Of a stretch of 64,000 nucleotides of DNA, positions 8,153 through 17,800 are shown one piece after another. The stretch comes from Candidatus Zixiibacteriota bacterium (GTDB lineage Bacteria; Zixibacteria; MSB-5A5; GN15; FEB-12). Numbering within the stretch: position 1 is the stretch's first letter; each line of letters opens with the position of its first letter. The stretch spans positions 62,001-126,000 of the forward strand of contig JAJRQO010000036.1 of assembly GCA_024280215.1 (NCBI GenBank), read 5' to 3'. The notes beneath the pieces were generated by a model that saw only the letters and a program-made list of their open reading frames with translations, was not told the DNA's origin and searched no databases. Position numbers and translations under genes: made by a program.

Positions 8153-9532
8153 ATGGAATATAGAACTGAAACTGACTCAATGGGTGAAATCAAAGTACCG
8201 TCTGATAAGTATTATGGTGCTCAAACTGCCCGTTCTAAAATGAATTTCAAAATCGGTGGCGAAACAATGCCTACTGAACTAATTCGTGCTTTTGGAATTT
8301 TGAAAAAATCTGCCGCATTGGTAAATGTCGAACTTGGTATTCTTGACAAAGAAAAAGGGGACTTAATCGTCAAAGCCGCCGATGAGGTCATCGATGGAAA
8401 ACTCGCCGACCATTTCCCACTTGTTATCTGGCAAACTGGTTCTGGCACACAGACAAACATGAATGTCAACGAAGTTATCTCCAACCGTGCTATCGAAATA
8501 GCTGGTGGAACTATCGGTTCAAAAACTCCTGTACATCCCAACGATGATGTAAACAAAGCACAATCGTCCAACGACACATTTCCAACAGCGATGCATATCG
8601 CCGCAGTTGAAGAAATCCACCGACGGTTGATTCCGATGGTTACTTTGCTTCGTAATACGCTGAAAATAAAGTCTGAAAATTTTAACGATGTTATCAAAAT
8701 TGGTCGGACACATCTTATGGATGCTGTCCCGCTTACTCTCGGACAAGAGTTCTCTGGTTATGTTATGCAGTTGTCCAATGGACTCGACCGTATTGAATCG
8801 TGCCTGACTCGTCTTTACCCGCTTGCCTTGGGTGGTACCGCTGTAGGGACTGGGCTTAACACTCATCCAGAGTTTGCCGTCAAAGCAGCTGCTAAAATTT
8901 CTGAACTAACAGGTAAAAAATTCATTACTGCTGAAAACAAGTTTGAAGCACTCGCCGCTCATGATGCAATCGTTGAAGCATCTGGTGTGATGAAAACTCT
9001 CGCCTGTTCACTTATGAAAATTGCATCTGATATTCGTTTGCTCGCCTCGGGGCCTCGTTGTGGTATTGGCGAAATCATTATCCCTGCCAACGAACCGGGC
9101 TCGTCGATTATGCCGGGGAAAGTTAATCCGACCCAACCAGAAGCAATGACGATGGTCTGTGCTCAGGTTCTCGGTAACGATGTCGCTGTCAATGTTGGTG
9201 GTATGTCAGGTCATTATGAACTGAACGTTTTCAAACCTGTTATGATTTACAATTTGCTTCAGTCTATTCGGTTGATTGCTGACTCATGTGAGATGTTTAA
9301 TAACAACTGTGCGGTTGGTATTGAACCACATCATGAAAACATTAAAAACTTTTTAAACAATTCACTCATGCTTGTCACAGCTTTGAACCCTCATGTTGGT
9401 TATGATAATGCCGCAAGCATCGCCAAGAAAGCTCACAAAGAAGGCACGACACTTAAAGAAGCTGCGGTTGCTTTGGGTATTCTAACAGCTGATGAGTTCG
9501 ACGAAAAAGTCAAACCTGAAGATATGGTGTAA
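8153..9532 (+). CDS. fumC: Class II fumarate hydratase
   Basis: 459 residues, typical length. It interconverts fumarate and malate in the citric acid cycle; class II enzymes need no iron-sulfur cluster. Seen: [17 protein letters not shown] near residue 100, [20 protein letters not shown] (substrate site), [16 protein letters not shown] (catalytic His region) and the superfamily signature [17 protein letters not shown] with the catalytic Ser. GAGG precedes the ATG. The codon use is richer in GC than the AT-rich membrane gene that follows. Argininosuccinate lyase and aspartase share the fold, but the [14 protein letters not shown] block and overall match favour fumarase. Confidence 0.95.
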   Translation: MEYRTETDSMGEIKVPSDKYYGAQTARSKMNFKIGGETMPTELIRAFGILKKSAALVNVELGILDKEKGDLIVKAADEVIDGKLADHFPLVIWQTGSGTQTNMNVNEVISNRAIEIAGGTIGSKTPVHPNDDVNKAQSSNDTFPTAMHIAAVEEIHRRLIPMVTLLRNTLKIKSENFNDVIKIGRTHLMDAVPLTLGQEFSGYVMQLSNGLDRIESCLTRLYPLALGGTAVGTGLNTHPEFAVKAAAKISELTGKKFITAENKFEALAAHDAIVEASGVMKTLACSLMKIASDIRLLASGPRCGIGEIIIPANEPGSSIMPGKVNPTQPEAMTMVCAQVLGNDVAVNVGGMSGHYELNVFKPVMIYNLLQSIRLIADSCEMFNNNCAVGIEPHHENIKNFLNNSLMLVTALNPHVGYDNAASIAKKAHKEGTTLKEAAVALGILTADEFDEKVKPEDMV

Positions 9533-9661
9533 AAATCTATTAAATTCAATTAAGGCAGGTTGTTAAACAATCTGCCTCAAAAGATAATCCCTTGTCTCAT
9601 GTAGTTTTGTATTGTATAATATCATATTGCGGATATACAAAACCAAATCTATAGGCAATAA

Positions 9662-11701
9662 ATGGATATTTCTAAAAAATATAATCATATTATCGTAGCA
9701 TATACTCTTATTGTATATATTTTCTTTTCTCTTAATCTGATATTTAAATTTGATTTGATGTGGGGCTTAAATCATTTACTTTTCATAAAAGAACCGATAG
9801 CATTTCTTTTTATAATTCCATTTACAATTGTTTTTTTATCTACAAGATTTATCAAAGAATCTTTTTGGGAAAATTTATTAGAAAAAAAGATGTATTATTT
9901 GATTTTTGTTAGTAATTTATCATTTTCAATTTTTATCTTAGCATTCACTACATTTTTATATTTTTTTAGAATTGAAACTTTTTTCTTAGGTGATGGATAT
10001 GCATGGATAGCAAATTTTTCTAACCCTGAATTTTTCTTAATCAAACCAACTGAATTTTTATCATCATATATTATAAGAGGTGTTCAATTTTTGCTTGGAG
10101 CAAACTCAAAAGAAACTTCACTTCTTGCGTTTCAAATTATTTCAATCTTCTCTGGAGTTCTGTTTTTCTTCAATCTCAAGAACATTATAAATATAATTTT
10201 TGATAATAAGCAGGTGAAAGTTTTTGCCTTTCTATCATTTTTGTTTTCAGGATTAACTCTATTATTTATGGGCTACGTTGAGTTTTACCCAATCCTTTGG
10301 ATGTCAACATCACTGTATGTCTACTTCGGCTTAAAATCTTTTACTTCTTCAAAATATCTCGTTTGGGGAATATTATTTTTTATCATCACTTTACTAATGC
10401 ATGCCCAGGCAATTTATTTAAGTTTTGGATTTATCTATGTATTAGTCTGGAGAAAATTTGATATTGATAAAACAAAACGGTATGTCAAAAAACATATAAC
10501 TCAGGTTTCACTCATATCTACAGTATTAAGCTTAGCAACAATTTATATCATGTATCAAAACAATAAAATTTCTCAAATCCTACTGCCTCTATTTTCAAGT
10601 AATCCTGAGAACCCTTCATACTTTGTATTCTCCTTCATGCATCTTTTAGATATACTTAATCTTATACTTCTTCTTTTTCCAATGTTAATAGTTTTTGCAA
10701 TAATTTTTATTCTTGATTTTAAAAAAATAAAATTTGATACCTTTTCAATATATCTTACTTCTTCAAGCATCGGTTCATTGTTATTTCTGTTATTTATAAA
10801 CCCTTATATTGGATTTGCTCGAGATTGGGATCTTATGTCTATGACCTTATTTCTTCCAATACTACTAATCTTTTATTTAATAGAAAAAACTCAAATAAAA
10901 TTAAGTGGAAGTAGTATAATCATAGTACTATTTCTGTCTCTCACTTTTACTTCATCATTCATCTTTTTAAACATTGATAAAAACAAATCGCTTAGTCGAT
11001 ATGAATCGATTCTATTTTCAAGACAAGGGCTTCAATTTAGACCTGGATGGACTATCTTATTTAACTACTATATTGAGAATTCATTACCTAAAAAAGCGAC
11101 TGTTTTGCAAAACGAAATGAAATCAAGATTTATTGATTATTATAAATTTAATAATGCATACACTTTTATTGATAGTGGAAAGTATCAAGATGCTTATACT
11201 ATATCTAATTATTTAACCAAGGCATATCCTAAAAATATTGACTTTATACAACTACGCGGTTCTATCTTCATGGAAATGCAAAACTTTGATAGTGCACAAT
11301 ATTATTTTGAAAAAGCTTTACAAATTCAAAGCACATATCCACCTGTTCTTAAATTTTATGGTGATTTATTACTAAGAAAAGGAGATTATAAAACAGCTAT
11401 TACAATTCTTGAAAAAGGAAAATCTGTATCACATGGTAGAACAGATATCGTTGAGTTATTGGCATCGGGCTATATTCGATTTGGTAAAATAGATAAAGCG
11501 ATAGAAATAGCAAAAACATTTTATCTCAAAGATAAGCAATCACCATCTTATTATATTATCTCCATGTTTATATATTTACAAAATAAGAACAAAGAAAAAG
11601 CGGTATATCATTATCAAAAATTTTTAGAATTTGGAAAAGATAGAGATGATTATGAGCAGATAAAACATGATTTTGCTTTTTTGACTAATGTATCACAATA
11701 A
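9662..11701 (+). CDS. Multi-pass membrane protein with C-terminal TPRs; GT-C glycosyltransferase-like
   Basis: 679 residues. About eleven to thirteen hydrophobic segments fill residues 10-440. An early extracytoplasmic loop contains FFLGDGYAWIANF, and later GYVEFYPILWM and IGFARDWDLMSMTL occur. Acidic residues in the first outside loop followed by many membrane spans are typical of GT-C glycosyltransferases that use lipid-linked sugars. From about residue 460 the protein is soluble and helical with TPR-like repeats (FIDSGKYQDAYTISNYLTKA, GSIFMEMQNFDSAQYYFEKA, LLRKGDYKTAITILEKGK, YIRFGKIDKAIEIAKTF). This membrane-plus-TPR layout is common in PMT/DUF2723-like proteins. Base composition is strongly AT-rich compared with fumC. 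Substrate unknown; the glycosyltransferase call is inference. Confidence 0.55.
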   Translation: MDISKKYNHIIVAYTLIVYIFFSLNLIFKFDLMWGLNHLLFIKEPIAFLFIIPFTIVFLSTRFIKESFWENLLEKKMYYLIFVSNLSFSIFILAFTTFLYFFRIETFFLGDGYAWIANFSNPEFFLIKPTEFLSSYIIRGVQFLLGANSKETSLLAFQIISIFSGVLFFFNLKNIINIIFDNKQVKVFAFLSFLFSGLTLLFMGYVEFYPILWMSTSLYVYFGLKSFTSSKYLVWGILFFIITLLMHAQAIYLSFGFIYVLVWRKFDIDKTKRYVKKHITQVSLISTVLSLATIYIMYQNNKISQILLPLFSSNPENPSYFVFSFMHLLDILNLILLLFPMLIVFAIIFILDFKKIKFDTFSIYLTSSSIGSLLFLLFINPYIGFARDWDLMSMTLFLPILLIFYLIEKTQIKLSGSSIIIVLFLSLTFTSSFIFLNIDKNKSLSRYESILFSRQGLQFRPGWTILFNYYIENSLPKKATVLQNEMKSRFIDYYKFNNAYTFIDSGKYQDAYTISNYLTKAYPKNIDFIQLRGSIFMEMQNFDSAQYYFEKALQIQSTYPPVLKFYGDLLLRKGDYKTAITILEKGKSVSHGRTDIVELLASGYIRFGKIDKAIEIAKTFYLKDKQSPSYYIISMFIYLQNKNKEKAVYHYQKFLEFGKDRDDYEQIKHDFAFLTNVSQ

Positions 11702-11738
11702 GCGAAAACGGCGACACATCCTTTGCATCACCGTTTTC
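11702..11738 (+). terminator. Probable terminator after the 9662 gene
   Basis: GAAAACGG (11704-11711) pairs with CCGTTTTC (11731-11738) across a 19-base loop; the 3' arm supplies four T. There is no longer T tract, so strength is uncertain. Confidence 0.5.
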
Positions 11739-11872
11739 ATAAAACCTGTAAAATCCCTTTACATCCCACCCATAGAGGGTCATGATTAATATACGCCTGA
11801 ACTCATTAAATGTTCAGTATAATAAGTAAATCTTTTATTTTTTTTCTCGTCAAAATCCTCTATATTGTCGCC

Positions 11873-13546
11873 ATGCAAACTTCATTTCACATTTATGCTT
11901 TAGTGCAAGAGCTCAAAAAAGAACTTATTGGAGCTAAAATTGTCTCGACAGAGTTCTACAAAAAAGAACGTTCGGCATTCATTGTCTGTAAGAACAAGAG
12001 TCGCTTAGCTCTCTCATTCATCTACCATCCAACCAAAAGCGGGATTTTTTTGATTCCACCATCGAAAATCAATCTAAAAACTCGCGAAAAACCTTGGCCG
12101 ATATTTGCTTTAGATAGTGCTGTCATCACCCACATCGAACAGCTCGGCTTTGACCGCATAATACAAATCACTATCACACATAACGATAAGACAAAATATT
12201 TAGTTTTTGAAGCACTCGGTCCCAACGGCAACCTGTGGCTACTCAACGACAAAATGGAAAAAGAGCTGACCTTACGCAAAAAAGAAATTGGTAAAAAAGA
12301 ATTGTATGAAACAACGCCACTTCCTGACAGATTAAGCCCAATTGATTTGAGTGTTGAATCATTTTTGGAACTTTGTCAGAAAAAGGAAAATTTGGCACTG
12401 ACTTTTTTCTTAGACAGATACATGCTTGGCTTTAATATCACTTTGGCGATTGAACTTCAAAAACGAATCGGTCTTGACCCGCTTCCTGTTTCGCAAATTG
12501 ATGTGGCGATTGCCACAAATATTGTAAACGGTATACAAGGTTTAATAGAATCGTTTGAACAGTTTGACAAAGGCTATCTCTACCAAGTCAAAGGGATGTA
12601 TGAAGCGTATCCTTTTAAACTTTCGTCGGTTGATTCACAACCTGAAAAATTCAAATCGCTTTCGCTTGCATCGATGAGTGTCACCGAGCGTAAAAACTCT
12701 GCCGTTAAAACAGTCGACGATGAAAAGATTTACATTACAGCAGTTAAAAAACAGATTAAAAAATTACAAAAACGAATCGTAAATGTTGAAGCTGATATTG
12801 TCAAAGCATCCGATTATGAGACATATAAATTATATGGTGAGCTTCTTCAAATAAATTTTGCCCTTATCAAAAAAGGGATGGAGTCAATCACCGTCAAAAA
12901 TATTTACACTGACAAAGCAACCGAACTGACAATCAGCTTGGACTCATCGCTCTCGCCCAATGAAAACGCCGAGAAATATTTTAAGAAACATCGCAAAGGA
13001 CGTGAGGGTTTAGAACTTCTCAAACGAAGATTAGAAATTACAAAAGGCGAGTTAGCACAAACAGAGACAATCCTCTCAGAACTTGAGCTTCAATTTCAGA
13101 ATGCCAAAGAAAAATTTTCATCTGAGATTGCCGCATTGCTTCCCCGAGAACATAGCAAAGCAATTCAGGTGGAACGTCTCCCTTACCGTGAGCATCAACT
13201 GAGTACAGGGTTGACGATTTACATCGGTCGTGATGGTGCTGATAACGATCGCACCACATTTGAATTTTGTAAACCATACGAATACTGGTTCCACGCATCA
13301 CAATGTCCCGGGTCTCATGTGGTTATGAAATATCCCAACAAAAGCTTTGAGCCATCTATGCAAGAGATAGCCGAGACTGCCGCAATCGCTGCCTTTCATT
13401 CTAAAGCACGTAATGATTCGATGGTTCCTGTTATTTATACCAAGCGTAAATATGTTCGTAAACCTCGTAAAGCAAAAGCAGGCTTGGTAATTGTCGAACG
13501 AGAAAAATCTGTCATGGTCGAACCAAAAAACCATGCAGCAGGCTGA
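11873..13546 (+). CDS. rqcH: NFACT family protein, RqcH-like ribosome quality control factor
   Basis: 557 residues from the ATG at 11873. The family begins just there (SFHIYALVQELKKELIGAKI). The upstream ATG at 11810 only adds an unlike hydrophobic stretch. Domains in order: NFACT-N (to about 220) with the Asp-Arg pair in GFDRIIQI that RqcH needs for tRNA-Ala contact; a central helix-rich/coiled-coil part (AVKKQIKKLQKRIVNVEADI, and again around EITKGELAQTETILSELELQ); and the NFACT-R domain WFHASQCPGSHVVMKYP. RqcH binds obstructed 50S subunits and adds C-terminal alanine tails. Older annotation calls such genes fibronectin-binding protein. The last residues are basic (RKPRKAKAG). No clear Shine-Dalgarno. 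Confidence 0.82.
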   Translation: MQTSFHIYALVQELKKELIGAKIVSTEFYKKERSAFIVCKNKSRLALSFIYHPTKSGIFLIPPSKINLKTREKPWPIFALDSAVITHIEQLGFDRIIQITITHNDKTKYLVFEALGPNGNLWLLNDKMEKELTLRKKEIGKKELYETTPLPDRLSPIDLSVESFLELCQKKENLALTFFLDRYMLGFNITLAIELQKRIGLDPLPVSQIDVAIATNIVNGIQGLIESFEQFDKGYLYQVKGMYEAYPFKLSSVDSQPEKFKSLSLASMSVTERKNSAVKTVDDEKIYITAVKKQIKKLQKRIVNVEADIVKASDYETYKLYGELLQINFALIKKGMESITVKNIYTDKATELTISLDSSLSPNENAEKYFKKHRKGREGLELLKRRLEITKGELAQTETILSELELQFQNAKEKFSSEIAALLPREHSKAIQVERLPYREHQLSTGLTIYIGRDGADNDRTTFEFCKPYEYWFHASQCPGSHVVMKYPNKSFEPSMQEIAETAAIAAFHSKARNDSMVPVIYTKRKYVRKPRKAKAGLVIVEREKSVMVEPKNHAAG

Positions 13547-13609
13547 GATCAATTATAAAAACATTTACAAAAGATCATCCCAAACTTGGAGGTCGTGTCG
13601 CAATAGGAA

Positions 13610-13652
13610 ATGTCGGTTCACAAACCCACTTCGTGGCTTCAGGAACCGACAT
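13610..13652. repeat. Inverted repeat with 10-bp arms
   Basis: ATGTCGGTTC (13610-13619) and GAACCGACAT (13643-13652) are perfect complements around a 23-base centre. It lies 64 bases after rqcH and resembles the other intergenic hairpin repeats in style. Confidence 0.7.
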
Positions 13653-13854
13653 AACAGATAATCCTCTATAATCTTATTGTTCACTTTCACTTATAACGAA
13701 TTGGGTTTGTTTTCTCAAATTTTACTATTTTTAAAAAGCAACTTCCTAAAATGGGTTCGTTTTTGATATAAAATATTTTTTTATTCACGTTTTTTCACTT
13801 TTTTTCATCGTAACAAATTAGTCCACAGCCTGTTACGCCGAAATGGCTTTACTG

Positions 13855-13878
13855 AAAAAAATGGCTTAAGCCATTTTT
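13855..13878. terminator. Palindromic terminator-like hairpin
   Basis: AAAAATGGCTTAAGCCATTTTT is a perfect palindrome with A run on one side and T run on the other, so it could stop transcription from either side. Confidence 0.6.
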
Positions 13879-13995
13879 GCTAATATTTATTGTAGTCTTT
13901 TTGTGCATGCTGTTTTTCCTTGTAATGAAAACTTATTCATCATAGAGAGTGTAGTTGGAAATTACGGTAGAGTTGTAGTGAATGTGTTGAAGATT

Positions 13996-14021
13996 GGCAG
14001 ACGAGGGCGTCTGCCATGCAC
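13996..14021. repeat. REP copy, GGCAGACG family
   Basis: Stem GGCAGACG, loop AGGG, stem CGTCTGCC, then foot ATGCAC. Same family as the copies flanking the RAYT at 56.4-57.3 kb. Confidence 0.85.
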
Positions 14022-14046
14022 AAAACAAAGATGTTCCTGTACTGGA

Positions 14047-14063
14047 CTCCGGCTTTGCCGGAG
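14047..14063. repeat. Hairpin CTCCGGC-TTT-GCCGGAG
   Basis: Seven-base perfect stem with a TTT loop. Left context ctgtactgga and right context gaggag resemble the hairpin at 743-759, suggesting a second small repeat family. Confidence 0.6.
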
Positions 14064-14139
14064 AGGAGTTCAAGAGAATCATTGAATACTTTTCGATAAG
14101 ATAAGGTTGATTAAACTAAACAAGGATTATATTACTACT

Positions 14140-14430
14140 ATGAACAACGACAACGATCAACCACATGAGTATCCGATAGACGGAACCCTCGACTTACATC
14201 ATTTTGCACCGAAAGATACAAAAGATGTTTTGCTTGAGTATATCCATGAATGCCTCAAGCGAAAGATTTACAAGCTTCGTATTGTACATGGCAAAGGTAT
14301 TGGGGTTAAGCGTGATATTGTACTAGCTCTTCTCAAAGAACATGCATCGGTCAAAGAATTTTATCAAGAGGGTGGAACTGGTGGAAGCTGGGGAGCGACG
14401 ATAGTGGATTTGTATCAAGAAGAAAAGTAA
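14140..14430 (+). CDS. Smr domain protein
   Basis: 96 residues from the ATG at 14140; a TTG at 14107 in the same frame is possible. It is almost only an Smr domain: DGTLDLHHF (the LDLHG-type start), then LKRKIYKLRIVHGKGIG matching the H-G-K-G motif, and EGGTGGSWGATIVDL for the glycine-rich third motif. Stand-alone Smr proteins are small nucleases or nucleic-acid-binding proteins, and MutS2 carries the same domain at its C-terminus. Here there is no mutS2 next to it. It is flanked on both sides by hairpin-rich spacers. Cellular role unknown. Confidence 0.85.
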   Translation: MNNDNDQPHEYPIDGTLDLHHFAPKDTKDVLLEYIHECLKRKIYKLRIVHGKGIGVKRDIVLALLKEHASVKEFYQEGGTGGSWGATIVDLYQEEK

Positions 14431-14449
14431 ACCCATTCCAAACAAGTAT

Positions 14450-14477
14450 TGTCAGGCCTCAGAAAGACCTGCCCTAC
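14450..14477. repeat. Hairpin repeat, CAGG...CCTG family
   Basis: Reads tgtcaggcctcagaaagacc then tgccctac; short imperfect stem followed by CCCTAC. Related in wording to 50718-50740, where the hairpin is followed by ACCTAC. Confidence 0.45.
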
Positions 14478-14510
14478 AAATTAATCATAATTGTAAAGAT
14501 AGAATATTAT

Positions 14511-14539
14511 GGCAGAACCGCTAAAGGGTTCTTCCCTAC
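14511..14539. repeat. Hairpin repeat, GGCAGAACC family
   Basis: GGCAGAACCGCTAAAGGGTT then CTTCCCTAC. Further members at 29722-29775 and 62276-62321 differ mainly in the loop. Confidence 0.7.
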
Positions 14540-14573
14540 GATTTATTAGTTCCAGTTAGAGAAAATAAAACAC

Positions 14574-14597
14574 GGAAAAGGCAAGCCTGTTCCCTAC
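14574..14597. repeat. Hairpin repeat, GGAACAGGC family (variant)
   Basis: GGAAAAGGCAAGCCTGTTCC followed by CTAC. A better-paired copy is at 37565-37589. A third copy is split by the IS481 element. Confidence 0.75.
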
Positions 14598-14614
14598 AAT
14601 TCAAAGTACTCATT

Positions 14615-14638
14615 GTAGAGGCGTTTAGTGAAACGCCC
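14615..14638. repeat. Hairpin repeat, GGCGTTT-AGTG-AAACGCC
   Basis: Seven-base perfect stem with AGTG loop, preceded by TGTAGA. Only copy seen here. Confidence 0.65.
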
Positions 14639-14756
14639 TTCATCTTACTTCTAACCAATCAACTTCGCTCACAACCTATTTGCACAGGCAAACTCAGGTT
14701 GACAATTACACACCCCTTAGTCCCCTCATTTATAAAAACAAAAAAACGACCGTATA

Positions 14757-14787
14757 ACAAAAAACCCGCATACAACAACGGGCTTTT
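14757..14787 (-). terminator. Terminator of the giant secreted protein gene
   Basis: On the minus strand GCCCG TTGTTGTATG CGGG is followed by TTTTTT. It lies about 25 bases after the stop codon of the giant gene. Confidence 0.88.
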
Positions 14788-14812
14788 TGTTTAAGGAGTT
14801 CCGAAGAAAAAA

Positions 14813-17800
14813 TTACTTCAACAAAACCATCTTTCTGGTGTCGCTGAACTCTCCAGCCCTCAGACGATAGAAATACACCCCAGAGGCGTACTTAGAGGCA
14901 TCCCACTCTATTTCTATGAAACCTGCTTCTGAATTATCTTCGAACCTATCAACTACCTGTCCTAAAAGATTATAAACTACTAATTCCCAATCAGACGCAA
15001 TCGGTAAGCCAAAACTAATATTAGTAGTTGGGTTAAATGGGTTCGGATAGTTTTGTGACAGTTCAAAGTAATCAGGTAAACTTTCTAATTTTGCAGTCAT
15101 GATATATCCATCATAACTACCAACATCAATTTCAGAAATTTTATTATGTCCGTTAAGTTTCAACAACTCGCCCTCGGCTAAACTTGCTTTACCATCAAGT
15201 GAATAAATAATGACTTTAGTAAACTCACCATCGTAGTCATAATTGATATTCATCTTAGTCGCATCGCCGATCAACTCAGGTCGGGCATCTCCCTCAATTG
15301 TAAGAGATACCGCACCAATCTTATCATCAGCTTTAGAGATGACCAGTTGACCATTTTGAACGATGAACTCGGCTTCGGCATTATAGTTAGCAACACGCTT
15401 GGCATATGGAAGAGCGTCACCAACAATGACTCTGACTAAGTAAACTAAATCAGCAACTGAAAGTGACAAGCCATCTTTGTTGACATCTGAAGCAGCAATC
15501 TGTCCCTCAACATTTTGAGTAAAGACTGAGAGTCCATAAACAAAATAGTTTGAGTAGAGAACGGCATCGGCAATTTCGTAAGAGATTTCGTTGAGATTAA
15601 TGTCGCCAACAGCATCAATAGAATCTGCACAGACGATGTCGATTCCACCATTGGTGAAGTCAACACAACGAATCGGCATTTTTCCTGGTTCACCACCACC
15701 AACCATACAGTCATCATGGGCACCATAGTAGCCAGGGAAGCCATAAGAGTTATCAGTAATAATATTTCCCTCAAGACCAAAGACATCACGAGACATCCAA
15801 AGAGTGTCCCCGAGACGTGATGAAAGGGTATTATCTCCACAGTCAAACCAGAAGAAGTTAATAGCTGCGTATTGACATTCAAGTGTTCTATCATTTGAAA
15901 CTAAGAAATCAACTTGTGCAATATCGCCAACGACAGATGCCATAAAGCAGTCAGGATGGTAGCCACCATTGTTTGTTTCTGCGATTCCGACAATTCTTAA
16001 GACACCTGTTGGACAACCAGTACCGCAATTTCCGTTTGGTCCCATTCGATAGGTAAAGTACTCCCATCCACAATCAGTAAAGAGATCACCAGGGCGAACA
16101 TCGCCAACACTTAATGCCGATTGATCATAGCCAATTGTAACATCAAAACCACCGATTTCCTTAGTAGAACCATCATAGTATATTTTGACTGTTTCATATT
16201 GTCCTTGGAACGTAGCATGTGTTTTGTCGATTTGAAGTAGGAAGCATTCGTCAATTTGAATAGTAATACAAATATCTCTTGTGACAAGTTGACCACAATC
16301 ATCAGACGCTGTAATGGTAAAGCAATATTCTCCAGAGGAATCAGCGACGAAACAAACCTGATCGGCAAGCTGGTCATAGGTTCCAGGAGCAGTAACAGTA
16401 ACAGATGTCATGTTTGTATCTACATCATACGATGATACATCAAAACAGACTTCACCTGGGTCATCAAGATAGACAACAAAACTTGGTGGAACATCTAAGC
16501 TTGGTGGATTGTTATAATCGACAACAACATTGACCGTGTCAAAACTTTCTGCTCCGCAAACATCAACAGCCTTTACAATAAAGCGATAGCTCTGTCCGTC
16601 GGATGCTGTTGGTGTGAAGCAAATTTCATTGGTAGAAGTGTTAAGAGTTCCATTAGTAGTAATCAGTTGAACAAAATCAAGATTATTATTTTGGTCAGAA
16701 TATGTAATCGGTAAACATATTTCTTCGACAGCACATAAGAACTGTGTGAAATCATCACCCGCATCGACAACAGGAGCATCATTGAGCTCAAGTGTAACGC
16801 TGAATGAATCAATACAAGCGGCACCACATGAATCAAGACACATAATTTTCACCATGACAGATTGATCAGATGTTGGAGTATAGACCCATTCATTGCCAAT
16901 AATAGAACCAGGCCCAGCCAAAATCTCACAATGATCAAAATTGTCATCAACATCGCTTGCACTTAAAGGTAATCGAATTTCAGTAGGAGAACACTGGAAC
17001 AAGGTTGTGTCGTTTGGAATATTACATATAGGTGGAGAATTAAGACCGACAGTATACTGAACAGTATCTTCATCATAAAGGCCACATACATCAACAGCTC
17101 TAAGAATAAAAGTATAAACACCGATAGTGTCTGGTGTGAAACAGATTGTCGAACTGTTATAGGTTCCAACAGCAGTTGTAATATATATGGAATCAATATT
17201 TGCATCAATATCGGTAACTGAAACACCCCAACAAAGTTGAGAATTGTCACACAAGAAGATAGAATCATCAACACCCGCATTAACAATAGGAGCATCATTA
17301 AATTCAACTATCACATTAAGAGAATCAATACCAGTCGCACCGCAAGAATCGGTAACTTGCATAACAAGAAGATACGTACCCGAAGTATCAGGAGTAAAGC
17401 AAACGGTACTATCAACGGTATTAAGTATACCCAATGGTGTGAGTAGTGATACTGAGCTGATATTATTATCAACATCAGATGTTGAATAATCAAAACAGAG
17501 AGTCGTACCTGAACACAACTGAACAGTATTGTTATTTACTGAAGCAACCGCAGCACCAGCATTTAATGGAATATTTCCAATTGTTATTAACGGTGCAGAA
17601 TTTATATCGACATTGTAAGTTAAACTAAGAGTATCCGAGGCACCACAAGAATCTGTGACGACACCAACAACAGAGTAGCTTGTAGTTGCGTTGATAGTAT
17701 ACATATTGTTAGAAGCATTAAAACACCAGAGACCAGTCGGTGAAACAGTACCATCACCAGAAAGTCTTGACCAAATAAGCGTCCCCCCGTTAACATCTGT

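Larger units (their letters stand above)
13547..14139. other. Intergenic region with hairpins and REP
   Basis: No convincing gene. It contains an inverted repeat at 13610-13652 (ATGTCGGTTC ... GAACCGACAT), a terminator-like palindrome at 13855-13878, a REP at 13996-14021 and a CTCCGGC-TTT-GCCGGAG hairpin at 14047-14063. A short GTG-started open frame over 13903-14085 reads straight through the repeats and is not credible as a protein. Confidence 0.6.
14431..14812. other. Intergenic cluster of four different hairpin repeats plus terminator
   Basis: No gene. In 200 bases there are members of four hairpin families: 14450-14477, 14511-14539, 14574-14597 and 14615-14638. Three of them carry CCCTAC directly after the 3' arm, and the fourth (14615-14638) begins with TGTAGAGG, close to the reverse complement of that tag. 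A factor-independent terminator for the giant gene closes the region. Confidence 0.75.

Noticed and set aside
9556-9583. Hairpin after fumC (ggcaggttgtt / aacaatctgcc) as terminator
   Set aside because: Stem pairs but there is no T tract, and the loop is nearly absent; too weak to list.
13903-14085. Plus-strand GTG-started frame of 60 codons
   Set aside because: It reads through a REP and a second hairpin and has no protein-like composition.
14690-14812. Riboswitch or leader RNA between the giant gene and Smr
   Set aside because: Only a simple terminator and hairpin repeats are visible; no conserved aptamer core was recognised.
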